This document shows positions 49,955 to 58,597 of a DNA stretch of 64,000 nucleotides, in pieces. Source of the DNA: an uncultured Flavobacteriaceae bacterium (GTDB lineage: Bacteria; Bacteroidota; Bacteroidia; Flavobacteriales; Flavobacteriaceae); the NCBI GenBank assembly GCA_943788695.1, contig CALSRG010000002.1, forward strand, positions 186,001 through 250,000, in the 5' to 3' direction. The notes under the pieces are model-generated. The model searched no databases. It was given only the letters and a program-made list of their open reading frames with translations, and had not been told where the DNA came from. Position numbers and translations under genes: made by a program. The number at the start of each line of letters is the position of its first letter. Position 1 is the first letter of the stretch.

Positions 49955-51049
49955 ATGAAACGAGTTAGTTTACATCAAACGCACGAAACCTTAGGCGCGA
50001 AAATGATTCCTTTTGCTGGATATTTGATGCCCGTTCAATACGCAGGGGTAAATGAAGAACATCAAACTGTTCGGGAGTCCGTGGGTGTGTTTGACGTTTC
50101 ACACATGGGGGAGTTTTTAGTTGAAGGACCCAAAGCATTAGAGCTTATTCAAAGATTGTGTTCAAATGATGCCAGCAAGCTTGAAGTGGGAATGGCCCAA
50201 TACAGCTGTATCCCTAATGACAATTCTGGTATTGTAGACGATCTCATTATTTACCGCGTCAAAGAGGATACTTATTTATTGGTTGTTAATGCAAGTAATA
50301 TTGACAAAGATTGGGATTGGATCAATGAACGAAATACTCACGGCGCAGAGCTACGAAATATTTCGGACCAATACGCCTTATTAGCGATTCAAGGGCCTAA
50401 GGCTGTCGAAGCCATGTCATCGCTAAGTAGTATCGATTTATCAACTATAAAATACTACCATTTTGTTATTGGTGATTTTGCTGGCATTGACCACGTCATC
50501 ATTTCTGCAACTGGTTATACTGGATCAGGTGGTTTTGAAATTTATTGCAAAAACACAGAAGTTCAGCAAGTTTGGAATGCCGTCATGAAAGCTGGAACTC
50601 CTTTCGGTATTGCCCCTATTGGATTAGCTGCTCGTGACACCTTGCGTTTGGAGATGGGGTATTGTCTGTATGGCAATGACCTAAACGACAGCACCTCGCC
50701 TATTGAAGCAGGTTTAGGATGGATCACAAAATTCAATAAATCTTTCACCAATAGCGAGGCTTTATTAGCAGAAAAAACTGAAGGTCCCAAACGTAAATTG
50801 GTCGCATTTGAGCTCAACCAACGTGGCATTCCAAGGCATGACTACACCATTCATGATGACACAGGCAATCAAATTGGCATAGTCACTTCGGGAACTATGG
50901 CGCCAAGTTTAAATAAAGGAATTGGCTTAGGATATGTTTCATCCGATTACGCTACTGTTGGAAATGAATTTTTTGTTCGGATAAGAAAAAATGATATTCC
51001 CGCTACAATTGTGAAATTGCCATTTTACAAAAGCGATCTAAAAAACTAG
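49955..51049 (+). CDS. gcvT: Glycine cleavage system aminomethyltransferase (T protein)
   Basis: The 364-residue enzyme takes the aminomethyl group from the H protein and gives 5,10-methylene-tetrahydrofolate and ammonia. The family start KRVSLHQTHETLGAKMIPFAG, the folate-binding aspartate region GVFDVSHMGEF (about 46-56), GYTGSGGFEIYC and the C-terminal ARDTLRLEMGYCLYG and GTMAPSLNKGIGLGYV are all present. gcvH and gcvP are not in the window. A possible promoter (TTTG, 17 bases, TACTTTTA) lies at 49908-49936, which is a weak match to the consensus. Confidence 0.96.
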   Translation: MKRVSLHQTHETLGAKMIPFAGYLMPVQYAGVNEEHQTVRESVGVFDVSHMGEFLVEGPKALELIQRLCSNDASKLEVGMAQYSCIPNDNSGIVDDLIIYRVKEDTYLLVVNASNIDKDWDWINERNTHGAELRNISDQYALLAIQGPKAVEAMSSLSSIDLSTIKYYHFVIGDFAGIDHVIISATGYTGSGGFEIYCKNTEVQQVWNAVMKAGTPFGIAPIGLAARDTLRLEMGYCLYGNDLNDSTSPIEAGLGWITKFNKSFTNSEALLAEKTEGPKRKLVAFELNQRGIPRHDYTIHDDTGNQIGIVTSGTMAPSLNKGIGLGYVSSDYATVGNEFFVRIRKNDIPATIVKLPFYKSDLKN

Positions 51050-51051
51050 GT

Positions 51052-51885
51052 TTGCTTGAACGTACCCCGAAACACCGAATATTGATTTTAGGAGGAAGTG
51101 GATTTTTAGGCGAATCTCTCTACAAGGAATTGTGCCAATACTTTAAAACCTATGCAACCTATTTTACAGAACATTCAAGACATTTAAAAAACAAGCATTT
51201 CATTCACTACGACATGGGAATTGATGAATTGTATCCCATCCTTAAAACATTGCGACCAACCATAATTATTTCGGCCATAAGAGGTCCATTCATTCAGCAA
51301 GTTTACGCCCACGAATGCCTTGTTGATTATACGCAGCATCATAATTGTCGTATAATATTTTTATCATCCGCCAATGTTTTTGATGCTTACAGCAAATTCC
51401 CAAGTTTTGAAAATGACAAAACACTGAGCAACAGTATTTACGGGCATTTTAAAATTAAAATTGAAACTATGCTGATGAGAATGCCTGTAGAAAAATGGGT
51501 AATTACACGCTTACCAATGGTCTTTGGGATGCAATCACCAAAAATAATTGATTTGAAAGAACATCTTAAAAATGATATTCCAATTGAAGTTTTTCCAAAT
51601 TTAATCATGAATATCACTACTGATAAAAATTTAACGCAACAAATACACTATATCATCAATCAAGATCTGCACGGGATTTTTCATCTTGGCAGTAAAGATT
51701 TGGTTCACCACGATTATTTTTATAAAGACTTATTGACTGCTGTTCACCATCCCCGCGGAAAAATTAAATACGTTTATACCACAAACGATGAGAGGTATTT
51801 GGCTGTATTACCGAAAGACAATAAACTGCCTGATCATTTATACATGACAGCTCAAGAATTTTTGGAAGACTTTGAAATCCAATAA
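51052..51885 (+). CDS. NAD(P)-dependent sugar epimerase/reductase-like protein (RmlD-type SDR)
   Basis: The 277-residue protein has an N-terminal nucleotide-binding motif ILILGGSGFLGESLYKEL (about 11-28), an SDR-like IIFLSSANVFD (the serine region) and YGHFKIKIETML, which carries a Tyr-x-x-x-Lys pattern. This is the form of RmlD-like extended SDRs. The substrate is unknown. The start is TTG at 51052, 2 bases after the gcvT stop, so it is translated from the gcvT transcript. Confidence 0.75.
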   Translation: MLERTPKHRILILGGSGFLGESLYKELCQYFKTYATYFTEHSRHLKNKHFIHYDMGIDELYPILKTLRPTIIISAIRGPFIQQVYAHECLVDYTQHHNCRIIFLSSANVFDAYSKFPSFENDKTLSNSIYGHFKIKIETMLMRMPVEKWVITRLPMVFGMQSPKIIDLKEHLKNDIPIEVFPNLIMNITTDKNLTQQIHYIINQDLHGIFHLGSKDLVHHDYFYKDLLTAVHHPRGKIKYVYTTNDERYLAVLPKDNKLPDHLYMTAQEFLEDFEIQ

Positions 51886-51913
51886 ATTTATATCTATAGA
51901 ATCATAGGGCTGA

Positions 51914-51944
51914 CTTGATTATTCATAAAGTCCGTTTATTTTTG
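51914..51944 (+). promoter_or_regulatory. Promoter of yebC (CTTG, 19 bases, TATTTTTG)
   Basis: CTTG at 51914-51917 and TATTTTTG at 51937-51944 are 19 bases apart, which matches the spacing of Bacteroidota -33 and -7 elements. Transcription would begin close to the yebC ATG at 51959, giving a very short leader. Confidence 0.6.
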
Positions 51945-51958
51945 TAAAAAATTATTAT

Positions 51959-52684
51959 ATGGGAAGAGCATTCGAATTTCGTAAAGCTAGAAAAATGAAA
52001 CGCTGGGCAGTCATGAGCAAAGCCTTTACGCGCATTGGTAAGGATATAGTTATGGCAGTCAAAGAAAACGGTCCCGATCCTACTAGTAATTCTCGTTTAC
52101 GCGCAGTAATTCAAAATGCTAAGGCTGTCAATATGCCTAAAGATAATATTGAACGTGCCATAAAAAAGGCGTCCGACAAATCTCAAGGTGATTTTAAAGA
52201 AGTGCTTTTTGAAGGATATGGTCCACATGGTATAGCAATATTAGTCGAAACTGCCACAGACAATAACACCCGTACTGTAGCCAATATTAGAAGTTATTTC
52301 AATAAATCTGATGGCTCATTAGGAACTTCTGGATCAGTCGTTTTTTTGTTTGATCATACCTGTAATTTTCGAGTCAAAGCTGAGGGGCTAGATGTCGATG
52401 AACTCACCTTTGATTTAATCGATTTTGGAGCTGAAGAGGTTTTTGAAGATGAAGACGGAATTATGATTTATGGACCGTTCGAATCTTTCGGAGCACTTCA
52501 AGCTGAACTTGAATCTAGAGGTATTGAAATATTATCATCTGGTTTTGAAAGAATACCTCAAGTGACAAAGGCTTTGAGTGAAGAACAAGCCGCCGATATT
52601 GAAAAATTGTTAGAAAAAATTGAAGAAGACGATGATGTACAATCTGTTTATCACACCATGGAAGAGACTACTGATGGTGCTTAG
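51959..52684 (+). CDS. yebC: YebC/PmpR family translation or transcription factor
   Basis: The 241-residue protein has the YebC signature in its first 90 residues: GRAFEFRKARKMKRW, then NSRLRAVIQNAKAVNMPKDNI and KKASDKSQG. Domain 2 and 3 follow (GYGPHGIAILVETATDNNTRT and the acidic C-terminus). YebC proteins were long called DNA-binding regulators; some are now known to relieve ribosome stalling at proline-rich stretches. Either role would be cytosolic. Length and start are normal. It converges with kdnB with no gap. Confidence 0.94.
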   Translation: MGRAFEFRKARKMKRWAVMSKAFTRIGKDIVMAVKENGPDPTSNSRLRAVIQNAKAVNMPKDNIERAIKKASDKSQGDFKEVLFEGYGPHGIAILVETATDNNTRTVANIRSYFNKSDGSLGTSGSVVFLFDHTCNFRVKAEGLDVDELTFDLIDFGAEEVFEDEDGIMIYGPFESFGALQAELESRGIEILSSGFERIPQVTKALSEEQAADIEKLLEKIEEDDDVQSVYHTMEETTDGA

Positions 52685-53773
52685 TTACATTTTTTCGTAA
52701 AGTTCCCGAATTTCTTTTTCATCAATGAGCGACTTCCAATTTTTACCAAGGGCATTTTCCCATAATGGCTCTAGACTCAAAGCTATGGAGGTTATCTGTC
52801 GCCACTGATTTTCGCTCAAATTTTCGCAGATCCCAGTTGGAAGCTCAATTTCATTGAAGTCACGCATACGACGAAAAGTCTCAAGTCCTTTTGGATAATA
52901 ATTATTCAAATGTTCGATCACAATACAATTTCCGACACCATGCCTAATGTTTTTGACAAAAGACAAACCATAGCTCAATGCATGTACAATACCAACTTGA
53001 GAATTTGCAATACTAATGCCACCCAACCATGAAGCCATCATCAAATACTCTCTTTTTTCTGAATCCGATAATTGAGAAGGTAAAAAAACAGCTTCACATA
53101 AAGACTTAGCTTTTTCACCGTGAACTCTACTAAAAGGATTTAAAAAAGTTCCCTCTAAAGACTCAATACAATGTATAAAACAGTCCATTCCTGTGTAAAA
53201 GCGTTGTACCGCAGGTACACCAATCGTAAGATTTGGATCAAGAATAACTTGATCAAAAGTCGTATAATCGCTATTAATACCTAATTTCTTTACCGGTCCT
53301 TTTAAAACAGTCGTCCGGGAGACTTCAGCGCCAGTTCCTGAAATGGTTGGAACACCAACATGAAATACACTTGGAGATTGAACCAAGTCCCAACCCTGAT
53401 AATCTGAGGCACTACCACTATTTGTCAAAAGAAGTGATACCGCTTTTGCCAAATCCATAACCGATCCACCACCAATTCCGATAATTCCTGATGGTATGGA
53501 GTTAAATTGTAAAATGATTTCCTGAACTAAAAGATCAACTTGTTCAGTTGTCGGTTCTTCTTCCGATGATACAAAAACGATTCGATCTTCATACGAGGTT
53601 GGGATCTGATCCACAACATCAGAATAATTGGCAAAACAATCGTCAACTAAAAACACAAATGGTGCTTTTACACCTTGGCGTTTTGGCTCTAAAATGGCTG
53701 ACAATTGACTAAAACTGCCTGCTCCAAATAGAACTCGGGGCACCATCGACATATTTCTGTGAGGGATTCCCAT
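52685..53773 (-). CDS. kdnB: 3-deoxy-alpha-D-manno-octulosonate 8-oxidase (KdnB-like iron alcohol dehydrogenase)
   Basis: The 362-residue protein belongs to the iron-containing alcohol dehydrogenase/dehydroquinate synthase-like fold. Patterns match KdnB of Shewanella: RVLFGAGSFSQL, IIGIGGGSVMDLAKAVSLL, GVPTISGTGAEVSRT and KKLGINSDYTTFDQVILDP, with metal-ligand histidines in GMDCFIHCIESL, VHALSYGLS and RHGVGNCIV. KdnB oxidises C8 of Kdo to an aldehyde; the aminotransferase KdnA then makes 8-amino-Kdo, which KdsB activates. It directly abuts kdsB (stop of one next to the ATG of the other), which supports the assignment. No kdnA is present in the window. Confidence 0.85.
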   Translation of the reverse strand: MGIPHRNMSMVPRVLFGAGSFSQLSAILEPKRQGVKAPFVFLVDDCFANYSDVVDQIPTSYEDRIVFVSSEEEPTTEQVDLLVQEIILQFNSIPSGIIGIGGGSVMDLAKAVSLLLTNSGSASDYQGWDLVQSPSVFHVGVPTISGTGAEVSRTTVLKGPVKKLGINSDYTTFDQVILDPNLTIGVPAVQRFYTGMDCFIHCIESLEGTFLNPFSRVHGEKAKSLCEAVFLPSQLSDSEKREYLMMASWLGGISIANSQVGIVHALSYGLSFVKNIRHGVGNCIVIEHLNNYYPKGLETFRRMRDFNEIELPTGICENLSENQWRQITSIALSLEPLWENALGKNWKSLIDEKEIRELYEKM

Positions 53774-54517
53774 TTAATTACTCCGTTTATTAGGCCATAG
53801 ATTTTGAGCCGTTACGAGGTCTTCGGGGGTGTCAATTTCTACACCCAATACATCCGTTTCAACCATTTGAATATTTTTTCCGTATTCTAAAAAACGTAAG
53901 CATTCAATTTTTTCAGCCAGTTCTAGCGATTTAGGTGATAATTTTTGAAAATCTAATAGTGCTTTTTTCCTAAAAGCATAAACGCCTTTGTGTTTGAAAA
54001 ATTGGACACTTGGTGTCTTTTCTCTTGAAAATGGAATTGGGTGTCTCGAAAAATAAATTGCCCGGCCATTGGTGTCCGTAACAACTTTGACGGTATTTGG
54101 ATTATGAATTTCCTCAGAATCAGTAATTCTGACCATTAAGGACGCTAAATCAATTTCTCTATTTGTATCAGCATCAAATGAAGCAATCAATTTGGCTAAA
54201 CTCTTTTTCTCAGTAAATGGCTCATCACCCTGAACATTAACGACCAAATCAACATTCATATCAAAAATCGCTTCTGCTATGCGATCACTGCCCGATTGAT
54301 GATCGGTTTTGCTCATGATAGCCTTACCTCCAACCTCGCAAATTGTGTTAAAAATAACATCGCTATCTGTGACTACATATACATCCTCAAATAATCCCGT
54401 TGCAACTGTGGCACGATAAGTTTGAACAATAACAGGCGCATCGCCCAAGGGCATCATCAGCTTACCTGGAAATCGAGAAGCTTCATAGCGGGCCGGAATC
54501 ATGGCTATTGTTTTCAT
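53774..54517 (-). CDS. kdsB: 3-deoxy-manno-octulosonate cytidylyltransferase
   Basis: The 247-residue enzyme activates Kdo (or 8-amino-Kdo) as the CMP-sugar for lipopolysaccharide inner-core synthesis. The nucleotide-binding start AMIPARYEASRFPGKLMMPL, the magnesium/CTP-site VVNVQGDEPF and the family stretch YFSRHPIPFSR are present, along with the usual length. It is the first gene of the kdsB-kdnB pair. A specificity for Kdo8N over Kdo is reported for the Shewanella enzyme; whether it holds here cannot be read from the sequence. Confidence 0.95.
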   Translation of the reverse strand: MKTIAMIPARYEASRFPGKLMMPLGDAPVIVQTYRATVATGLFEDVYVVTDSDVIFNTICEVGGKAIMSKTDHQSGSDRIAEAIFDMNVDLVVNVQGDEPFTEKKSLAKLIASFDADTNREIDLASLMVRITDSEEIHNPNTVKVVTDTNGRAIYFSRHPIPFSREKTPSVQFFKHKGVYAFRKKALLDFQKLSPKSLELAEKIECLRFLEYGKNIQMVETDVLGVEIDTPEDLVTAQNLWPNKRSN

Positions 54518-54571
54518 TCTTATTGTGCAAAGACCAAAATTAAGGTTTATTCTCGTTTTTCAAGGGTGTAG

Positions 54572-56002
54572 TTATTCGTTAAAATAAGATTTATCAAATC
54601 CTAAAAGGAATAATCGCTCTTGAGCCCTCGTCATTGCTGTATAGAGCCAGCGGTAATAATTTTGATCTGGACCCTCTGGAAGATAGGGTTGTTCGATAAA
54701 TACAGTGTTCCATTGCCCACCTTGGGACTTATGACAGGTCATAGCATAAGAAAACTTGACCTGCAAAGCGTTGAAATGGGGGTTTTGTTTAATTTTTAAA
54801 AATCGCTTATAGTTGGACGATTCACTGGCATAATCTTCTTTTACTGCATTATAAAGTTGATTGTTTTCGTCATAGGTCAACGCTGGTGTTTCTGCCGAGA
54901 TGGTATTCAACAATAGAACGGTTTCAAAGGATTTCATTTTGGGGTAGTCAATTAAACGGACTTTTACACGGGCAAAATCAAATCCGTAAAAAGATTCAAA
55001 CTTATAAATCTCAAGAACCTCAATGGTATCACCATTTGCAACAAAACCCGCCTCTGATTCAGGTTTAACCCAGAAGTAGTTGTTTTTAACGACCATGAGA
55101 TAATCTCCCACGGAGAGCTCAGATTCATTAAACAAAATTCTAGATCGAATTTGTTGATTATAGAGGTTGGCTCTTTTGTTTGACCTAACGATTATTGCGG
55201 TGTTTTCATTGCCAATAGTGCTATACGCCTCATTAAGCGCATCTAAAACATCGTTACCTTCAATCAAACGCACGATGTCTTTAAAGCCATCTAACATCAT
55301 TTTGATGCTTCCGAAACCTTCACCATTAATTTGGCGTCTCACTTCTGTAGCATTAAACAAAATACCAGACTCCAATTGCTGGCGCATTACTTGAGTCAAA
55401 TTGCCCGACATCACCTCCTTGTCATAATTTCTTTCAAAAAACTCAGGATCAAGTGCCGGGCTTAGCTCTAATTTAACAGGAGGTAATTGAGCCGTATCAC
55501 CAATAAATACCAGCTTACACTGAAAACCACTAAAGACAAATTGAATTAAGTCATCAAGAAGAGAACTGCCCAGTCCTGTAAAATCTCCGGAACCGTCTGA
55601 AATCATTGACGCCTCATCAACAAAGAAGATGGTCTTACGGTTTTTATTCGGTTGAAGGACAAATTTAACACCTCCTTTTTTATCCGTTCGGGGAAAATAT
55701 ATGATACGATGTATGGTCGATGCTTCCATACCAGAGTAATTCGATATAACTTTTGCAGCTCTTCCTGTTGGGGCTAATAGGACTGCATTTTTATTGATCT
55801 GCCATAAATTCCTAACCAACGTACTGATAATGGCAGTTTTCCCTGTTCCAGCATGTCCCTTTAGAACAAAGATTTCGGGACCAGAAACTTCCATCACAAA
55901 TTTACTAAGTTGATCCATAACAATTGCTTGTTCAGCGGAGAATTCGTGAGGAAACTTGTCTGAAAGCAGCTGAAAAAAAGACTTTAAAGTGTTAATTGGC
56001 AT
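54572..56002 (-). CDS. ATP-dependent RecD-like DNA helicase
   Basis: The 476-residue protein has a superfamily 1B helicase core: Walker A VLKGHAGTGKTAIIS (about 42-56), a Walker B-like TIFFVDEASMISDGS, the motif III region KLVFIGDTAQLPPV and the C-terminal UvrD_C_2 motifs SYAMTCHKSQGGQWNTVF and YRWLYTAMTRAQERLFL. This is the short RecD-type helicase common in flavobacteria. It lacks the RecD N-terminal domain and no recB or recC is nearby, so it probably acts alone. It is divergent from the membrane protein at 56118. Confidence 0.92.
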   Translation of the reverse strand: MPINTLKSFFQLLSDKFPHEFSAEQAIVMDQLSKFVMEVSGPEIFVLKGHAGTGKTAIISTLVRNLWQINKNAVLLAPTGRAAKVISNYSGMEASTIHRIIYFPRTDKKGGVKFVLQPNKNRKTIFFVDEASMISDGSGDFTGLGSSLLDDLIQFVFSGFQCKLVFIGDTAQLPPVKLELSPALDPEFFERNYDKEVMSGNLTQVMRQQLESGILFNATEVRRQINGEGFGSIKMMLDGFKDIVRLIEGNDVLDALNEAYSTIGNENTAIIVRSNKRANLYNQQIRSRILFNESELSVGDYLMVVKNNYFWVKPESEAGFVANGDTIEVLEIYKFESFYGFDFARVKVRLIDYPKMKSFETVLLLNTISAETPALTYDENNQLYNAVKEDYASESSNYKRFLKIKQNPHFNALQVKFSYAMTCHKSQGGQWNTVFIEQPYLPEGPDQNYYRWLYTAMTRAQERLFLLGFDKSYFNE

Positions 56003-56117
56003 GTCAAATTGAATCTCATCAAATATATTAAGGAATTTTCGCCGTGCAGTCTTTTACGAATAAAAAAAAATTGTAGATTTGTTTCACGTCCTGAATATTT
56101 AATTTTAAAAACAAAAT

Positions 56118-56855
56118 ATGCTCAATCTTTTATTAGTCGTTGTCGCTCTAATTGCTGTTACTTTTGGTTTAGTGTGGATCATCGATAAATTTATACCCAA
56201 TAATTTTAGAAAATTTATTTTAGTTTTCCTTTATATTTTGGTTGGTTTTTTGGCTTACAACACATTCATGTCTGTTTATGGTGAAATTCAATTTAATCAT
56301 AGAAAGCAAGTAGCTTACAAAAAAGTAATCAAAAGTTTGATTGACATTAGAGATGCTCAATTAGCACACAAAACAGTTACTGGTACTTTTCAAAAAGACT
56401 TTGATAAATTAATTTCATTTATTGATACAGCACAATTCACAATCACTCAGCGTCGAGATTCTACTGTTTTAGATGTAGAAATGACACGTCGATTTGGTGG
56501 TGTTGAAACATTTAAAGAAATTATAGTGATTGACACCTTAGGATATGTCAGGGTGAAAGATTCTCTTTTTGGAAATGATTCGCGTTACAAATCTATGATG
56601 AATGTCCCAGTTGGTAAGGAAGGTACAACATTTGAAATGAATGCTGGAACAATTGATCAAAACGGTGTTCGTATTCCTGTATTTGAAGCCAAGGTGTTGA
56701 AAAAATACATTCTTTTCGGGGAAGATGCAAACCTAATTGCCATTGAGAATAATGTTGTTTCTGTTGATGGAGTCAATGGAGCGGCATTACGAGTAGGTTC
56801 AATGGAAGAAGTTAATACTAACGGCAACTGGCCAAAAAACTTTTCTAACGACTAA
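56118..56855 (+). CDS. Membrane-anchored protein of unknown function
   Basis: The 245-residue protein has two N-terminal hydrophobic segments (about 2-22 and 30-52) and a soluble part beginning HRKQVAYKKVIKSLIDIRDAQLAHK, a long helix, then a beta-rich half (GGVETFKEIIVIDTLG and EAKVLKKYILFGED). I recognise no named family, although the same gene next to DUF3822 and rsmD is a standing order in flavobacteria. It probably belongs to the + strand unit with those genes. Confidence 0.75.
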   Translation: MLNLLLVVVALIAVTFGLVWIIDKFIPNNFRKFILVFLYILVGFLAYNTFMSVYGEIQFNHRKQVAYKKVIKSLIDIRDAQLAHKTVTGTFQKDFDKLISFIDTAQFTITQRRDSTVLDVEMTRRFGGVETFKEIIVIDTLGYVRVKDSLFGNDSRYKSMMNVPVGKEGTTFEMNAGTIDQNGVRIPVFEAKVLKKYILFGEDANLIAIENNVVSVDGVNGAALRVGSMEEVNTNGNWPKNFSND

Positions 56856-56883
56856 CTCTAAGCCCCAAAATACAAGTTTAACA

Positions 56884-57648
56884 TTGTCCATTCAGGTTGG
56901 CTTGAGTGGACTTTCTTTTTGTGTCAAAAACACTGAAAGCAACGCTTTTGTGCAATATTTTGATTATCCGACTACCGATAAAACCAAGCCCGAAATTTTA
57001 TTAAAGGATTTCATAAATGCTTTCGAAACCCAACAAGCGCTTCAAGCCGATTTTAGCTCTGTTAGGGTTATACATGACAACGCACTAGTGAGTCTAGTTC
57101 CGCAAGAACTGCTTGACACCAGCGATTTATCAAAATTTTTAAAATATAATGTTGCCTTACTGCCAACAGATTTTGTCGCTCACGATGAACTCAACAGTTT
57201 AAATTGCGCTGTAGTATTTGTGCCTTTCGTTAATATAAATAATTATGTTTTTGAACATTTCGGAAGTTTTGAATACCACCATCAAGCGACAATTTTACTC
57301 CAACGACTTCATGCATTATCCGAATCAAGCAACAACACCATTTTAAGACTTCACATTCAAGACGACTATTTTGAAGCCATTTGTTTTAAGGGCAAGCAAC
57401 TCTTATGTTATAATCGGTTTAGTTATCAAACCTCTCACGACTTTTTGTTTTGTTTACTTTTTCTTATTGAACAACTCAACTTGGATCCTGAAACTTTAAA
57501 TTGTGAGTTATTTGGGAGGGTAAATTCAGACCATTCTTGCTTCAAGGATTGCTACACATACATTAGAAATACCCGTTTGTTAGAGCCGATGATTGAAACC
57601 GAGTTTTTGAACCTAAAGCATAATTTTGTAGCTCTAAATAGTTTCTGA
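56884..57648 (+). CDS. DUF3822 family protein
   Basis: The 254-residue protein has the DUF3822 patterns LSIQVGLSGLSFCV, then SLVPQELLD, the HDELNSLNCAVVFVPF strand and a C-terminal FGRVNSDHSC. The fold resembles actin-like ATPases by family description, but the function is unknown. The best start is TTG at 56884; the frame is open further upstream (residues TTNSKPQNTSLT) with no ATG, so the true N-terminus could be longer through a rare start. Its stop overlaps the rsmD start by one base (TGATG). Confidence 0.85.
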   Translation: MSIQVGLSGLSFCVKNTESNAFVQYFDYPTTDKTKPEILLKDFINAFETQQALQADFSSVRVIHDNALVSLVPQELLDTSDLSKFLKYNVALLPTDFVAHDELNSLNCAVVFVPFVNINNYVFEHFGSFEYHHQATILLQRLHALSESSNNTILRLHIQDDYFEAICFKGKQLLCYNRFSYQTSHDFLFCLLFLIEQLNLDPETLNCELFGRVNSDHSCFKDCYTYIRNTRLLEPMIETEFLNLKHNFVALNSF

Positions 57649-58184
57649 TGCGCATTATATCAGGCAGTCATAAAGGCCGACGCATTCAAGCTCCAAAAAA
57701 ATTACCCGTTCGACCTACGACCGATATGGCTAAAGAAGGTTTGTTCAATATTCTTGCCAACAGATTTGATTTTAAAACCATCAATGCATTAGACCTGTTT
57801 TCTGGAACTGGAAATATCAGTTATGAACTAGCTTCACGAGGTGTGCCTCAAATTGTTTCAATTGATAAAACACCTGCTTGTGTGGCTTTTATCAGTAAGA
57901 CCGCTGAGGATTTTGGTTTTGACATATTCGCCAGAACTGCGGATTATCAAAAATACTTGGAACGCGAAACGAGACAATTCAATGTCATATTTGCCGACCC
58001 CCCTTATGATTTTTCTGAAAAGCAGTTCCAAAACATATCTGACTTAATTTTTGAAGGAAAATTATTAAAAGAGAACGGGGTTTTAATCATTGAACACAGT
58101 AAACATACTGACTTGAGTGCGCACTCATCTTTTACCAACAAGCGTGGATATGGACACTCGGTATTTAGTTTTTTTGAATATTAA
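57648..58184 (+). CDS. rsmD: 16S rRNA (guanine966-N2)-methyltransferase
   Basis: The 178-residue enzyme methylates G966 in the small-subunit rRNA. The RsmD start MRIISGSHKGRRI, the PTTDMAKEGLFNIL stretch, SAM motif I ALDLFSGTGNISYEL and motif IV IFADPPYDF (the Asp-Pro-Pro-Tyr that orients the guanine amino group) are all present. Start at ATG 57648, overlapping the DUF3822 stop, so the two are translationally coupled. Its stop lies next to the 3' end of rnpB on the other strand. Confidence 0.95.
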   Translation: MRIISGSHKGRRIQAPKKLPVRPTTDMAKEGLFNILANRFDFKTINALDLFSGTGNISYELASRGVPQIVSIDKTPACVAFISKTAEDFGFDIFARTADYQKYLERETRQFNVIFADPPYDFSEKQFQNISDLIFEGKLLKENGVLIIEHSKHTDLSAHSSFTNKRGYGHSVFSFFEY

Positions 58185-58186
58185 AA

Positions 58187-58491
58187 AAGCAGACCTATAA
58201 GCCGAATTCTGTATTTCAATTGCTTGAAACCCTTATCATTTATCTGAGAGTCATGTTACCATGCCCCTTTAGCTGCCTACCCTCCGATTTGTGCGTGCCG
58301 CACTCAAACACCGGTTTACATGGCATTGCACCGCATAGAGTTTACCTGGTTTCACTACAGCATAACCTGTACATACTTTCTGTTGCACTTTTCCTGACCT
58401 CACGATCGGTGGCCGTTAGCCACTATGCTGCACTATGGTGTTCGGACTTTCCTCCAGTCACAACTGACCAGCGATAAGGCGGTCTGCTTTA
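58187..58491 (-). ncRNA. rnpB: RNase P RNA (bacterial class A)
   Basis: On the minus strand the 5' part reads GGAGGAAAGTCCGAACACC, the conserved core of P4, followed by ACAGAAA and, at the end, GAATTCGGCTTATAGGTCTGC, which pairs with the 5' GCAGACC to form helix P1. The length (about 305 bases) and conserved regions fit a compact bacterial RNase P RNA, the ribozyme that trims tRNA 5' leaders. The 3' end runs into a T6 tract. It is convergent with rsmD. A frame of 85 codons on the opposite strand (58220-58477) is only its shadow. Confidence 0.95.
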
Positions 58492-58566
58492 ACGCAAAAG
58501 TAGACAAAATGTTAATAAGTGCTCACAATTGGCTTACACCATTTTTTAAATTCAAAATCGATTAGT

Positions 58567-58574
58567 TAAATTTG
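58567..58574 (+). promoter_or_regulatory. -7 box (TAAATTTG) for dnaX
   Basis: TAAATTTG is an exact TAnnTTTG match, 23 bases before ATG 58598. Its last base is the G of the GTG at 58574, so that upstream GTG is unlikely to be the start. Confidence 0.5.
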
Positions 58575-58597
58575 TGAAACATAAGTTTCAATTAACT

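Noticed and set aside
58220..58477. 85-codon open frame on the + strand
   Set aside because: It lies wholly inside RNase P RNA, whose conserved core is clear on the other strand.
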